Positions 44,167 to 53,892 of a stretch of 64,000 bases of DNA are shown here, piece after piece; positions within the stretch are counted from its first letter, which is position 1, and every line of letters begins with the position of its first letter. Both the position numbers and the translations under genes were made by a program. Source of the stretch: Actinomycetota bacterium (lineage in GTDB: Bacteria; Actinomycetota; Coriobacteriia; Anaerosomatales; JAUXNU01); assembly GCA_030682655.1 (NCBI GenBank), contig JAUXNU010000205.1, forward strand, positions 1-64,000. Direction: 5' to 3'. The notes below the pieces were generated by a model that made no database searches, had not been told where the DNA came from, and worked only from the letters and a program-made list of their open reading frames with translations.

Positions 44167-45240
44167 CTAGTCGCGACCGCGCTTGGTCCGGCCGCGCTTC
44201 GTTTGTGCCTCGCTCTTGCGTGCGCGCGCCTCACGATGGACCGCGAGCTGGTCGAGCTCGTCCCGCAGACGGTGATAGCTCTCCAGACGCAGCCCGTGCA
44301 GGTCTCCGCCGTCGACTGCGGCCGTGACCGCGCAACCGGGCTCGGTGACGTGGGTGCAGTCCCTGAACCGGCACTCCTCGGCCAGTCGCGCGATATCGGA
44401 GAAGGCAGCGGCAAGACCCTGCTCGGAGTCCCAAAGCGCAAGAGCGCGCATGCCCGGCGTGTCGACAAGCACTCCCGACCCGGGCATGAGCACGATCTCC
44501 CGGGCGACGGTCGTGTGGCGGCCCTTCCCGTCGGCCACCCGGACTTCCGCAGTCGCCTGGACGTCCTTGCCGACCATCGCGTTCACCAGCGTCGATTTCC
44601 CGACGCCTGACGCGCCGAGGAGCGCGATCGTCGCGTCGCCGTCGGCGTATGCCATCAGCGCGTCGACACCCTCGCGCGTCACACCGCTCACGACGTGCAC
44701 GTCCACACCGTGAGCGATAGCGCGCACAGCCTCGCGGGCAGGTCCCGCATCGCGGCACAGGTCGGCCTTCGTGAGCACCACGACAGGGCGGGCGCCGCTT
44801 TCCCACGACAGGACCAGCTCACGCTCGAGCCGCCTGAGATTCGGCCCGTCCGGAACGAGCGATTGCACGATGAAGACCGCGTCGATGTTGGCGGCGACCA
44901 CCTGTTCCTCGGCTTGCCCACCAGGATCCTTGCGCGTGAACGCCGAGGAGCGCGGCAGTATCGCCTCGATGAGAGGCAAGTCATGGCCGGGGGGCCGCGC
45001 AATCGCGACCCAGTCCCCGACTACGACTCTGCTCCCGGCACCGGTGGTGCGCATGAGGTGAACTGCCACCTCGACCCGCTCGGTCCCGGAATCGGACGTC
45101 ACCAGCGGCATTCCGCGATCGACGCGCACCACGCGAGCCGGGAAGAACCCGTCGTCCCGCATGGAACCGAACAGGTCCTCGACCCGCTGGCTGTAGCCCA
45201 GGCGCGCTAGCGTGTCGCGCATGTCACCCGCGCCGGTCAT
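44167..45240 (-). CDS. rsgA: ribosome small-subunit GTPase RsgA
   Basis: A 357-residue circularly permuted GTPase for late 30S maturation. N-terminal OB-fold: PARVVRVDRGMPLV. The GTPase motifs appear in the permuted order G4 (VVLTKADLC), G1 (LLGASGVGKSTLVNAMVG) and G3 (LVDTPGMRALAL). A C-terminal zinc region follows (ECRFRDCTHVTEPGCAV) and a basic tail ending KRGRTKRGRD. ATG 45240 has GGAGG upstream; ATG 45222 is an alternative. It ends tail to tail with the GerMN gene, three bases apart. Confidence 0.95.
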   Translation of the reverse strand: MTGAGDMRDTLARLGYSQRVEDLFGSMRDDGFFPARVVRVDRGMPLVTSDSGTERVEVAVHLMRTTGAGSRVVVGDWVAIARPPGHDLPLIEAILPRSSAFTRKDPGGQAEEQVVAANIDAVFIVQSLVPDGPNLRRLERELVLSWESGARPVVVLTKADLCRDAGPAREAVRAIAHGVDVHVVSGVTREGVDALMAYADGDATIALLGASGVGKSTLVNAMVGKDVQATAEVRVADGKGRHTTVAREIVLMPGSGVLVDTPGMRALALWDSEQGLAAAFSDIARLAEECRFRDCTHVTEPGCAVTAAVDGGDLHGLRLESYHRLRDELDQLAVHREARARKSEAQTKRGRTKRGRD

Positions 45241-45299
45241 CGGCCTCCGTATCGCCCTGTGCTCATCACGCGAAGAAGCGTAGCACGCTTCGGGCACGG

Positions 45300-45767
45300 C
45301 TACCTCACGGTCACGACGCGCGCAAGTTCCTCAGCGTCCACGAAGAACGGACGGTCAGGACTCGTCTCCTTCGCTTCCATGTCGAAGTCGAATTCGCCCT
45401 TCTCGCCCCGGTCGGCGTGGACGGCCACGATCACGGATGCGGCGTCCGTGTCGAACGGGACTTCGAGCGAAGTGGTCTCGCCCTTCTCCACGCCCGCCAG
45501 TCCGACGCGCTCACCAGGCATGCCGTCCTCGTCGATGTGCACGACGATCCAGGCATCCTCCGGTGCCACGACGCGATCGATGGTCAGGGAGGTCGCTCCC
45601 GGCTGCCCAGCCGCAAGCTCAAGCTTCGCATTCTCCGCGGAAGCTACGTAGCCCCACACGCCCATCTCGGTGCCTTCGTCCGCCTCATCTGCCGAGGAGC
45701 AGGCAACGAGACCCACTGCTGCAAGCGCCAGAAGGGCCAGCAGCGCGATCCTCCTCATGCTGTTCAT
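45300..45767 (-). CDS. DUF7282-like lipoprotein downstream of copA
   Basis: A 155-residue lipoprotein: signal peptide MRRIALLALLALAAVGLVAC with lipobox Cys. Residues about 50-150 resemble the DUF7282 beta domain known mainly from archaeal surface proteins (ATSLTIDRVVAPEDAWIVVH, GMPGERVGLAGVEKG). The longer frame upstream is the copA gene in another phase; ATG 45767 has AAAGGAA five bases upstream. A strong hairpin separates it from copA, so it may be expressed with or independent of that gene. Function unknown. Confidence 0.72.
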   Translation of the reverse strand: MNSMRRIALLALLALAAVGLVACSSADEADEGTEMGVWGYVASAENAKLELAAGQPGATSLTIDRVVAPEDAWIVVHIDEDGMPGERVGLAGVEKGETTSLEVPFDTDAASVIVAVHADRGEKGEFDFDMEAKETSPDRPFFVDAEELARVVTVR

Positions 45768-45787
45768 CTTCGTTCCTTTCCGGGAAT

Positions 45788-45815
45788 CGGGAGGAGCACA
45801 GGCGTGCTCCTCCCG
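45788..45815 (-). terminator. strong hairpin after copA
   Basis: CGGGAGGAGCAC at 45788-45799 pairs perfectly over twelve bases with GTGCTCCTCCCG at 45804-45815 around an AGGC loop (+ strand). It lies 10 bases past the copA stop, before the lipoprotein gene. No T-run follows, so it may terminate, attenuate or stabilise the message. Confidence 0.65.
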
Positions 45816-45825
45816 GTCGGGTGTG

Positions 45826-48480
45826 CTATGCGGCGTTCCGCGCAAAGCTCGGGCGGAAACGCCTGAGAAGCAGAGAACTCGTGACCACGCTGACACTTGA
45901 GAGCGCCATTGCCGCGCCCGCCAACTCTGGACGGAGTAGGCCAAGAGCGGCGATCGGGATGCCAAGCGTGTTGTAGCCGAGCGCCCAGAAGAAGTTCTGG
46001 TGGATCTTGCGCATCGTGCGGCGCGAGAGCTCGATCGCTGTCACGACGTCGCGCAGGTCGTTCTTGATGAGCACGATGCCGCCGGTCTCCATGGCGATGT
46101 CGGTGCCCGCTCCCATCGCGATGCCGACATCGGCTTGAGCTAGCGCCGGGGTGTCGTTGATGCCATCGCCGACCATGGCCACGGTGAGGCCACGGGATTG
46201 CAGCTTCGCGACTTCCTCGGCCTTGTGCTCTGGCAAGACCTCGGCTAGCACGTTCCCCGGCTCGATTCCAGCCTGGGCCGCAATGGCCTCGGCGGTCCGG
46301 CGGTTGTCGCCCGTGATCATGAAGACCTGGACACCCATCTGCGCAAGCCGCGTCACAGCCTCGGCACTGTTGTCCTTGAGCGTGTCGGCCACAGCGATCA
46401 TTCCTGCAAGCCTCGACGAGTCGAGGCCTACGAGCATGACCGTCTTGCCTTCGCTCTCCAGAGCTGCGATGCGCTCTTCGAAGCGTCTGGTGTCGATTCC
46501 TTCGCGGACCATCAGCTTGCGGTTCCCGAACGCGACGCGCATGGTGCCCACGGTGCCTTCGACGCCGTGGCCGGGAACGGCCGAGAACCCTGTCACGTCG
46601 GCGAGCTCGACGCCGGTGGCCTTCGCGTGCGCGACAATCGCCTCGGCGAGCGGGTGCTCGGAGTTGCGCTCCAGCGCAGCCGCGAGAGCGAACACCATGT
46701 CGGGATCGGTCTCCTCGGCCAGCTCGATGTCGGTGACTACGGGCGTACCGTGCGTGAGCGTGCCGGTCTTGTCGAACACGATCGCTTGGATCTTGTAGGC
46801 GGTTTCGAGCGCTTCTCCGCTCTTGATGAGGATGCCGTTCTCGGCGCCCTTGCCGGTACCGACCATGATCGCCGTCGGTGTGGCCAGACCGAGTGCACAC
46901 GGGCACGCGATCACGATGACCGCGGTACCTGCGAGCAGGGCCTTCACGAATGGCGCGGCGCCTGCGTAGAAGGACGGATCGACGAAGTTCGGGACTGCGA
47001 AGAGCCACACGAGGAACGTGACCAGCGCTGTCGCCACGACTGCGGGAACGAACACCGCGCTTATCCGGTCAGCGAACCGCTGGACGGGGGCTTTGGACCC
47101 TTGCGCGTCTTCGACGAGCTTGATGATCTGCGCGAGCGCGGTGTCGGCACCGACCTTCGTGGCGCGGAACTTGAACGAACCGAGCTTGTTCATCGTGGCG
47201 CCGATGACGCCGTCGCCGGGGTTCTTCTCCACGGGAATGGACTCGCCGGTGAGCATCGACTCGTCCACCGCGGAGCGGCCCTCGGCAATCACACCGTCGA
47301 CCGGGATCTTCTCCCCGGGACGCACGACAACGAGATCGCCGGCGATGACCTGCTCAACGGGAATGTCGACCTCTTCGCCGCCGCGCACGACACGAGCGCT
47401 CTTCGCGGCGAGCCCCATGAGCTTCTTGATGGCATCCGACGTCTTGCCTTTCGCGCGCGCCTCGAGCAGCTTGCCGAGGATGACGAAGGTGATGAGCAGG
47501 GAGGCGGTCTCGTAGAAGACCGGCTCGGCGTGCAGCGACGGGAGCAAGGTGGCCGCGAGGCTGTAGAAGTACGCCGCGCTCGTGCCGATGGCGATGAGCG
47601 TGTCCATGTTCCCGGTCCTGCGCTTGAGCGCGTGCCAGAGGCCGCGGTAGAACTGCGCGCCCGCGATGAACTGAACCGGCGTCGCGAGCGCGAGACCGAG
47701 GAACTTGCCCACGATCATCGGCTCCCACGCGCCACCAAAGGTCTCAGCAAGCCAGGTCGCGGCGGCAAGCGGCCAGGACATCATGAACGGCGGGACCATG
47801 AACAGCACGAACAGCGGGATCGAGAACACGAGTGAGAACAGGAACAGATTGCGCTCGTGACTCCGGTGCGCAGCCTGTGCCACGGCCTGTGCGTCCTCGG
47901 CGGGAGCACCGGGGGCAATGTCGACTTTGACGACGGCGTCGTAGCCGGCCGCCCGAATGGCTCCGATGAGATCGTCGATGCCAAGGACCGTCGGGTCGAA
48001 CTCGATCGTCGCGCTTTCGGCGGCCAAGTTGACGGCTGCCGAGGAGACGCCCGCAACGCGTTGCAGGGTCTTCTCGATGACCGCAGAACAAGACGAGCAC
48101 GTCATGCCGATGAGGCCGACTGTCGCCGTGCCAGTCGCGGTCACAGCCTCTGGCTTCGCTGCCAACAGCGGCGTCGCGCCGTAGCCTGCCGCTTTGACGG
48201 CGGCCGCGATCGCAAGCTCGTCGGTGATGGCGGAATCGAAGACCACCGTCATCTTCTCCGTGGCCAGGTTCACGTTGACTCGCGCGACCCCAGGTAGCCC
48301 CGAGATGACCTTCTCGATGACGGCGGCGCACGAAGCGCAGGTCATCCCTGTCAGCGCGAAAGACGCTTCCTCTAGCGCGGCGTGTGTGTCGGACGAACCG
48401 TCCACAGGCGCGCAAGGGACTTCGTCGGGCAGTACCGGGCAGGCGGTCCCGCCCTGGATTGGAGTGTGAGCTGTGGTCAT
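45826..48480 (-). CDS. copA: copper-translocating P1B-type ATPase
   Basis: An 884-residue P-type ATPase. Two N-terminal heavy-metal domains carry GMTCASC (Cys48/51) and GMTCSSC (Cys128/131). The membrane metal site is CPC ([12 protein letters not shown]), the phosphorylated Asp is in [11 protein letters not shown], and [13 protein letters not shown] and [10 protein letters not shown] complete the pump. The CPC and double HMA point to Cu+ export. An unusual short [10 protein letters not shown] precedes the first domain. ATG 48480 has AAGGAG six bases upstream. It is third in a row behind two cupredoxin-containing membrane proteins. Confidence 0.95.
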   Translation of the reverse strand: MTTAHTPIQGGTACPVLPDEVPCAPVDGSSDTHAALEEASFALTGMTCASCAAVIEKVISGLPGVARVNVNLATEKMTVVFDSAITDELAIAAAVKAAGYGATPLLAAKPEAVTATGTATVGLIGMTCSSCSAVIEKTLQRVAGVSSAAVNLAAESATIEFDPTVLGIDDLIGAIRAAGYDAVVKVDIAPGAPAEDAQAVAQAAHRSHERNLFLFSLVFSIPLFVLFMVPPFMMSWPLAAATWLAETFGGAWEPMIVGKFLGLALATPVQFIAGAQFYRGLWHALKRRTGNMDTLIAIGTSAAYFYSLAATLLPSLHAEPVFYETASLLITFVILGKLLEARAKGKTSDAIKKLMGLAAKSARVVRGGEEVDIPVEQVIAGDLVVVRPGEKIPVDGVIAEGRSAVDESMLTGESIPVEKNPGDGVIGATMNKLGSFKFRATKVGADTALAQIIKLVEDAQGSKAPVQRFADRISAVFVPAVVATALVTFLVWLFAVPNFVDPSFYAGAAPFVKALLAGTAVIVIACPCALGLATPTAIMVGTGKGAENGILIKSGEALETAYKIQAIVFDKTGTLTHGTPVVTDIELAEETDPDMVFALAAALERNSEHPLAEAIVAHAKATGVELADVTGFSAVPGHGVEGTVGTMRVAFGNRKLMVREGIDTRRFEERIAALESEGKTVMLVGLDSSRLAGMIAVADTLKDNSAEAVTRLAQMGVQVFMITGDNRRTAEAIAAQAGIEPGNVLAEVLPEHKAEEVAKLQSRGLTVAMVGDGINDTPALAQADVGIAMGAGTDIAMETGGIVLIKNDLRDVVTAIELSRRTMRKIHQNFFWALGYNTLGIPIAALGLLRPELAGAAMALSSVSVVTSSLLLRRFRPSFARNAA

Positions 48481-48490
48481 GATTGTCTCC

Positions 48491-49024
48491 TTACTCGACC
48501 ACGATGGTGCCGAAGACCATCTCCATGCCGCACGAGAACGAGTACGTCCCCGCTGTCAGTGCAGGCAGATTGATCGTCTTGGAACCGGAATTGAGATCCT
48601 CGTAGAACCCGAGGTCCTTGGAGAGCACTTCGCCTGTGCACCCGCTCGACTGGCTGAACGTGATCTCAGCAGGGATGTCGGCCACGAGCTTGATGGTGTT
48701 GGGATCGTAGTAGCCTTGCGAGACGTCGACGCTGATACGCTGGACGTCGCCCTCGACGGCTGCGGAGCCCTCTATCGGCTCGCTGGGTCCGCCACCACCG
48801 CAGCAGGCGCACGCCGCACCTGGACCCGTGGGATCGGACTCCGACGGCACCCCGGTGTCGTTGTAGGCAACCTGCGCCGTCGCGGCACCCGCACCGCCGA
48901 CCCGAAGCTCTGCGAAACGCGCTGAGGCGAACCGGTAAGACGCGAAGAATACGACCAGGACAAGCCCTGCAACGATGGCCCAGCGGCCGAACGAAGTGCT
49001 CGCCTGAGTGCTGTTGTTCTGCAT
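48491..49024 (-). CDS. membrane-anchored cupredoxin-like protein
   Basis: A 177-residue protein with an N-terminal membrane anchor ([20 protein letters not shown]) and an exposed domain. A Cys cluster CACCGGGG lies at about residue 63. The C-terminal hundred residues are a cupredoxin: [17 protein letters not shown] and [16 protein letters not shown], with copper-ligand Cys and Met. ATG 49024 was chosen because AGAAAGG lies upstream; ATG 49054 or 49051, overlapping the previous stop, are possible. It probably binds copper outside the membrane for the adjacent CopA system. Confidence 0.8.
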   Translation of the reverse strand: MQNNSTQASTSFGRWAIVAGLVLVVFFASYRFASARFAELRVGGAGAATAQVAYNDTGVPSESDPTGPGAACACCGGGGPSEPIEGSAAVEGDVQRISVDVSQGYYDPNTIKLVADIPAEITFSQSSGCTGEVLSKDLGFYEDLNSGSKTINLPALTAGTYSFSCGMEMVFGTIVVE

Positions 49025-49050
49025 ATCTGCACTACCTTTCTCGTTTGTCA

Positions 49051-50346
49051 TCATGCGAACGCGCCCCCGAGAACGAGACCCATCATCACAGCGACACCGA
49101 TGGTCGCTCCAACAGCGATCAGTTGCATGGGGGTGAAGCCGAAGAGGGACGCCGGAGCCGGGGTAGTCTGTCCCGCACCGGTCTTCCGGTTCCTCCCGGC
49201 CGTGGCGGCAACCGGCTTGCGGCGCATCATGAAGATGAGCCCACCTGCTATGCCGGCAGCTCCGAACAAGACGGGGACCGTGTTCTGGCCCACCGCCGAG
49301 GCCCCGGCGCCGCCAACAGAGAGCTGACCCGACATCATGCCCATGCCGCAGGTCAGGGTGTAGGAGCCGGCCTTCGCGGCGGGCAGGTCGACGATCGTCG
49401 TCGCGAACGGCTCCAGATCGACGAGCACGCCGAGCTGCGGCACCGCAAGCTGGTCGGAGCACGCGCTTGCCTCCTGCCTGTCAACGACAAGCCGGACGGG
49501 CTGGTCCGCGGGAATGCTCACGACCGACGGCTGGAACTGCACGTTGGCGATGGTAAGGGGAACCTCGACCACGCCATCGGCGCCGGCCTGGTACTCCTCG
49601 GCAGGTGTCGTCTGCTGCGTAGGCCCGCCAAGGACAGCCTGCCTGATGCTCTGGGCCGTGACCGGCGAGCCGAGGAGCATCGCGCCCCGGTTCAGATACA
49701 CGAGGCCGAAGGCAAGCACGACGACCGCAAGCGCGACCATCGCGCGCTCCTTGAGGCGCTTGGGGATCAAGCTGGATGCGGTGCCGAAGACGAGCATGAG
49801 CGGAGCGGTCCCAAGGCCGAACGCAAGCATCGCGAGCGCTCCGGCGCCCGGGCTCCCGGCGGCGGCCGCATTGAGTTGCGCGGCGATCAGGGGAGCACAC
49901 GGGAAGAGACCCGTGAGAAGCCCGAATGTGACCGGTGTGCCGAGCGAACTCACGCCGGCTTCGGCGTCGGTGCGCGCCTTCTTGCCTACGCGCGACAGCG
50001 CGGTCACGAGGAACTTCGGGGGCTTCGGGGTCAGCCGGGCCGCCCAGGGAAACTTGCCGGTCATGCCAAGGGCAAGGACGATCATGAACAGGCCTGCGGC
50101 GACCATCACGTAGGGCCGGATGGCGTCGAGGTTGAGTGCGGAGCCAACGGCCCCGAGCACAAGCCCGACGAGCATGTAGCTCAGTATCTTGGCCGCCTGA
50201 TATGCAAGATTCGGTGTGATTCGCGCAGCCCAGGTATCGTCCTTGGCGCCCTTGAGCGCGTACGACACCACCATCGGGCCACACATGGACACGCAGTGCA
50301 GGCTAGTGACGAGCCCAAGCGTGAACATCGGTAGCAATAGGTCCAC
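49051..50346 (-). CDS. SafE/UreH-like membrane protein fused to a cupredoxin domain
   Basis: A 431-residue fusion. Residues 1-215 form the six-helix TauE/SafE or UreH-like transporter domain with the metal-type motif HCVSMCGPMVV in helix 1 and GLFPCAPLIAAQ. Residues about 240-330 are a cupredoxin with its metal ligands (ASACSDQLAVPQLGV, LTCGMGMMSGQLSVG). Two further helices close the protein. GTG 50346 has GAGGAGGG upstream. The gene overlaps or nearly touches the anchored cupredoxin. Linked with CopA it suggests copper import or handling for export or cuproprotein loading. Confidence 0.82.
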   Translation of the reverse strand: MDLLLPMFTLGLVTSLHCVSMCGPMVVSYALKGAKDDTWAARITPNLAYQAAKILSYMLVGLVLGAVGSALNLDAIRPYVMVAAGLFMIVLALGMTGKFPWAARLTPKPPKFLVTALSRVGKKARTDAEAGVSSLGTPVTFGLLTGLFPCAPLIAAQLNAAAAGSPGAGALAMLAFGLGTAPLMLVFGTASSLIPKRLKERAMVALAVVVLAFGLVYLNRGAMLLGSPVTAQSIRQAVLGGPTQQTTPAEEYQAGADGVVEVPLTIANVQFQPSVVSIPADQPVRLVVDRQEASACSDQLAVPQLGVLVDLEPFATTIVDLPAAKAGSYTLTCGMGMMSGQLSVGGAGASAVGQNTVPVLFGAAGIAGGLIFMMRRKPVAATAGRNRKTGAGQTTPAPASLFGFTPMQLIAVGATIGVAVMMGLVLGGAFA

Positions 50347-50423
50347 GGTCCCTCCTCGCGGGATCGAAGGTGCACAGGTACCCGCAGCGGCGCTTTCGCC
50401 GTGCGGTCAGCGAGGAGGTGGGT

Positions 50424-50780
50424 CTAGATCAGGAGGCGGCCCCAGAGAGGGTCGTCAGGTGGCCGAGGAGGCTCGTCCACGGTGGCGAGCGTCCACAAGG
50501 GGCGCCGCGCCATCACAGGTGCCTTGAAGTAGGCCGCGAATACGGCGACGGCGAACATCATCACCAGGAACTGGGCGAGGACGCCCGAAGCGGCGTCCGA
50601 CGGGAAGTACATATGGTCGCAGTTCAGCAGCGACGTGAGCCCGCCCATGCCCATGTGGTGACCGTCGGCAACGGGTCCACACAACGCCATCATGCACATG
50701 GGAATCAGGACGACGACGATCGCGACGGCCGAGAGAACGGCGATCGGAGCATAGCGTGCATCTCGGAGCTTGCGGATCAT
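50424..50780 (-). CDS. Met/His/Cys-rich two-helix membrane protein of the copper cluster
   Basis: A 118-residue membrane protein with two helices (APIAVLSAVAIVVVLIPMC and VLAQFLVMMFAVAVFAAYF). The loop between them has many metal-binding residues: MCMMALCGPVADGHHMGMGG and LLNCDHMYF. I know no family name. It lies just upstream of the SafE-cupredoxin gene on the same strand, with a CG-rich hairpin (50388-50401) in the gap. A copper-binding role is inferred from composition and place. ATG 50780 has GGGGG upstream. Confidence 0.65.
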   Translation of the reverse strand: MIRKLRDARYAPIAVLSAVAIVVVLIPMCMMALCGPVADGHHMGMGGLTSLLNCDHMYFPSDAASGVLAQFLVMMFAVAVFAAYFKAPVMARRPLWTLATVDEPPRPPDDPLWGRLLI

Positions 50781-50810
50781 TGGATCCCCCGTCAGCTGTT
50801 CCTGGGCGTC

Positions 50811-51437
50811 TCAGAGCAATGTTCGTGCCGATTCGACCACCGAGACCACAGTCTCTGACAAGAGGTTGCGCAGAACCCGAACCCGGCGTGTGTTCCGAGA
50901 GCCTCGCGCACGCAGTGTGATCTCCTGGGCAATCTCCACACTGTTCGCGCGGCAGAACTCGCGAAAGTCGAGGAGTGTCGTGTGGTGAATGTTCGGCGTC
51001 TCGTGCCACGTGTAGGGGATAGTCCTGGACACGGGCATTCTACCCCGAAACGCCAGGTATGCCCGAACGCGCCAGTGCGCGAAGTTGGGGAACGAGATGA
51101 TTCCATGGCGTCCCACCCGCAGCATCTCGCGCACGACCAGTGCGGGTCGACGAACGACCTGCAGTGTCTGTGAAAGGATGACGACGTCGAACGCGCCGTC
51201 GGGAAAGTCCGCGAGCCCATCATCGAGGTTGGCCTGGACCACGGCAAGCCCGCGTGCGACGCACGCAGCAACGCTCTCGGCGGCGAGTTCCACGCCCCGG
51301 ACAGTGCACCCGTGCACGTCTCGCAAGTACACGAGGAGCGCTCCGTCCCCACAGCCGAGATCGAGCACGCGGGAACCCGGAGGCACAAGGTCGGCAATCA
51401 ACAGCAGGTCCCCTCTGAGCAGCTCGGAGGTTGTCAC
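50811..51437 (-). CDS. metW: methionine biosynthesis protein MetW
   Basis: A 208-residue MetW protein, a methyltransferase-fold partner of MetX. Motif I is VLDLGCGDGALLVYLRD; FDVVILSQTLQVVRRP and GIISFPNFAHWRVRAYL are MetW hallmarks, as is YTWHETPNIHHTTLLDF. The true start is GTG 51437, eight bases after GGGAGG and one base from the metX stop; a GTG at 51446 lies on top of the ribosome site. It is the last gene of the metY-metX-metW operon. Confidence 0.94.
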   Translation of the reverse strand: MTTSELLRGDLLLIADLVPPGSRVLDLGCGDGALLVYLRDVHGCTVRGVELAAESVAACVARGLAVVQANLDDGLADFPDGAFDVVILSQTLQVVRRPALVVREMLRVGRHGIISFPNFAHWRVRAYLAFRGRMPVSRTIPYTWHETPNIHHTTLLDFREFCRANSVEIAQEITLRARGSRNTRRVRVLRNLLSETVVSVVESARTLL

Positions 51438-51438
51438 G

Positions 51439-52587
51439 CTACGCACCTCCCATCCGGGCGCCCACTTCGAGAAACGGCGTGATCAACCGGCCCTGCGCTT
51501 CGGGTTCGAGCAGAAACGCATCGTGCCCGTACGGGCTCTGTATCTCGGCAAACGCAACCTCCGCGCCCACCTGCTGCAGCGCGCGCACGATCTCGCGGGA
51601 CTGGTACGTGGGAAACAGCCAGTCGCTCGAGAACGAGATGATCAGGAACCGGCTGTCGATACCCGCGAGTGCATCGGCAAGCGAACCGACGTTTCCGCAC
51701 AGGTCGTAGTAGTCCATCGCCTTCGTCATGTACAGGTAGGTATTCGCGTCGAAGCGCTCAACAAACTTCCGACCCTGGTGTGCGAGGTAGCTCTCCACCT
51801 CGAACTCGGTGACGAAGTCGAAGGCGTGCGCATCGCGATCGCACAGGCGCCTCCCGAACTTCGCGCGCATCGACTCGTCGGACAGGTACGTGATGTGACC
51901 AACCATGCGGGCGACCCCGAGGCCGTTATGCGGCTGTCCGTGGTCGTGGTAGTGCCCGCCCCGGAAATCGGGATCGCCGAGGATCGCGGTCCGCCCGACC
52001 TCGTTGAACGCGATCGCCTGAGCCCCGAGACGCCACGTGGAGGCAATTGCCATTACCGCATCGACCTTGTTCGGATAGCGCTTCGCCCACATAAGCGCTT
52101 GCATTCCGCCCATCGAACCTCCCACGACGCACGCGAGCCGCTCGACGCCGAGCACGTCCAGAAGTGCCACCTGCGCATCTACCATGTCCTCGATGGTCAC
52201 AAGCGGGAAGTCGAGCCCGTAGGGCCGTCCGGTCGCAGGGTTCGCGGAACCCGGTCCGGTGGTGCCGGAGCATCCTGCCAGGACGTTGGCACACACGACG
52301 AAGTGTCGGTCGGTGTCAATCGGCTTGCCGGGACCGACCATCATATCCCACCAGCCGGGCGCGTCGTCGCCGCTACCGTCCGGTCCTCGCGCCACGTGTG
52401 CGTCACCCGAGAGCGCGTGGCACGCGAGCATAACGTTCGAGTCGTCTTCGGCGCGCGTCCCGAACGTCTCGTAGGCTACCTCGACGTGTTCAAGTCGACG
52501 ACCCGAAGACAGCGTCAGGCCATTCGCAAGCTCGACCAGACGCGGGCCGGACGCGTTTCGAACGCGTCTACCGGTCACGGTGTCCAT
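51439..52587 (-). CDS. metX: homoserine O-acetyltransferase
   Basis: A 382-residue alpha/beta-hydrolase enzyme that activates homoserine for methionine synthesis. The catalytic triad is Ser in VGGSMGGMQALMW, Asp in FSSDWLFPTYQ and His in YGHDAFLLE. Other hallmarks are YETFGTR and LACHALSGDAHV. Acetyl rather than succinyl transfer is assumed from family. It lies three bases after metY and one before metW; the three are one operon behind the methionine-rich leader. Confidence 0.96.
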   Translation of the reverse strand: MDTVTGRRVRNASGPRLVELANGLTLSSGRRLEHVEVAYETFGTRAEDDSNVMLACHALSGDAHVARGPDGSGDDAPGWWDMMVGPGKPIDTDRHFVVCANVLAGCSGTTGPGSANPATGRPYGLDFPLVTIEDMVDAQVALLDVLGVERLACVVGGSMGGMQALMWAKRYPNKVDAVMAIASTWRLGAQAIAFNEVGRTAILGDPDFRGGHYHDHGQPHNGLGVARMVGHITYLSDESMRAKFGRRLCDRDAHAFDFVTEFEVESYLAHQGRKFVERFDANTYLYMTKAMDYYDLCGNVGSLADALAGIDSRFLIISFSSDWLFPTYQSREIVRALQQVGAEVAFAEIQSPYGHDAFLLEPEAQGRLITPFLEVGARMGGA

Positions 52588-52590
52588 CGA

Positions 52591-53892
52591 TCACACCCGA
52601 CCTAGCGCCTGGTCGAGATCGGCAATGATGTCCTCGACATCCTCTATCCCGACAGAGATCCGCACGAAATCGGGGCCGATCCCCGCACGCTCAAGCTCTT
52701 CGGCGGACAGCTGGGAGTGCGTCGTCGAGGCCGGATGGATGATGAGCGACTTGGCGTCACCCACGTTGGCGAGATGGCTGAACAGCTCCACCGATTCGAT
52801 CAGCGTGCGCCCGACTTCCAGGCCGCCCTTGACGCCAAAGACCACGACGCCGCCGTAGCCGTTCGCGAGGTAGGTGTCGGCGTTCGCTCTCGTTGGGTGA
52901 TCGTCGAGCCCGGGGTACGTGACCCACGCGATCTTCGGATGCGTCTGTAGATAGCGAGCAACGCTGAGAGCGTTGTCGCAGTGCCGTTGCACTCTCAGTG
53001 AGAGCGTCTCGACGCCAAGGAGGAACTGCTGGGCGTTGAACGGAGACAGCGACGCACCGAGATCTCGCTGGAGTTGCACCCGGGACTTGATGGCGAATGC
53101 GACGTTGCCGAGGCCGGGGAAATCGCCGAACACGTCCCAGTACTTGAGGCCGTGGTAGCTCGGATCCGGATCGGTGAAGCCGGCGTGACGCCCGCCAGAC
53201 CAGTCGAACGTGCCTCCGTCGACGAGCACGCCGCCGATCGAGGTGCCGTGCCCGCCGATCCACTTGGTCAGCGACTCTACCACCACCGCCGCGCCGTGCT
53301 CGATGGGACGGCAAAGATACGGGGTCGCGAAGGTGTTGTCCACGACGAGCGGTATCCCGAGCAAGCCAGCGGCATCTGCCAGTCCCGCAAGATCCGGCAC
53401 GTCAAGCCGGGGGTTGCCGATGGTCTCAACGAACCACGCCTTGGTCGTTGCGTCACTCGCGGCGGCGAACCCGTCGGTATCGGTCGTCTCCACGAATCGC
53501 ACGTCGATGCCCAGACGACGGAAGGTGTGAAGGAAAATGTTCCAGGTGCCGCCGTAGAGCGAGGTGGAGCTGACGATCGAGTCCCCGGTCTCGCAGACAT
53601 TGAGCAAGCCGAGCACTTCGGCAGCGTGCCCCGACGCAACTGCCAGCGCAGCCGTCCCGCCTTCCAGCGCCGCGATGCGCTGCTCCAGCACGTCGTTGGT
53701 AGGGTTCATGATGCGCGAGTAGATGTTGCCGAACTCACGCAGGCCGAAAAGATCGGCCGCGTGTCCGGTATCGCGGAAGTTGTACGCGACGGTCTGGTAG
53801 ATGGGGACGGCGCGCGACCCGGTGGTCGGATCGGGGGACTGGCCACCGTGGATGGCAACGGTGTCGAATCGGGGTGCGGTCGAATCGCTCAT
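52591..53892 (-). CDS. metY: O-acetylhomoserine aminocarboxypropyltransferase (sulfhydrylase)
   Basis: A 433-residue PLP enzyme of the Cys/Met metabolism family that makes homocysteine from O-acetylhomoserine and sulfide. FDTVAIHGGQSPDPTTGSRAVP opens the protein; NIYSRIMNPTNDVLEQRIA and the PLP-lysine loop VVESLTKWIGGHGTSIGG with GLDDHP are typical of MetY. ATG 53892 has GAGG upstream. It is the first gene of the met operon. Direct sulfhydrylation is consistent with the anaerobic sulfur metabolism suggested elsewhere in the window. Confidence 0.96.
   Translation of the reverse strand: MSDSTAPRFDTVAIHGGQSPDPTTGSRAVPIYQTVAYNFRDTGHAADLFGLREFGNIYSRIMNPTNDVLEQRIAALEGGTAALAVASGHAAEVLGLLNVCETGDSIVSSTSLYGGTWNIFLHTFRRLGIDVRFVETTDTDGFAAASDATTKAWFVETIGNPRLDVPDLAGLADAAGLLGIPLVVDNTFATPYLCRPIEHGAAVVVESLTKWIGGHGTSIGGVLVDGGTFDWSGGRHAGFTDPDPSYHGLKYWDVFGDFPGLGNVAFAIKSRVQLQRDLGASLSPFNAQQFLLGVETLSLRVQRHCDNALSVARYLQTHPKIAWVTYPGLDDHPTRANADTYLANGYGGVVVFGVKGGLEVGRTLIESVELFSHLANVGDAKSLIIHPASTTHSQLSAEELERAGIGPDFVRISVGIEDVEDIIADLDQALGRV

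Noticed and set aside
50388-50401. CGGCG-CTTT-CGCCG hairpin before the SafE-cupredoxin gene as a terminator
   Set aside because: The stem is only five bases, has no T-run, and lies between two genes that appear cotranscribed; left unassigned.
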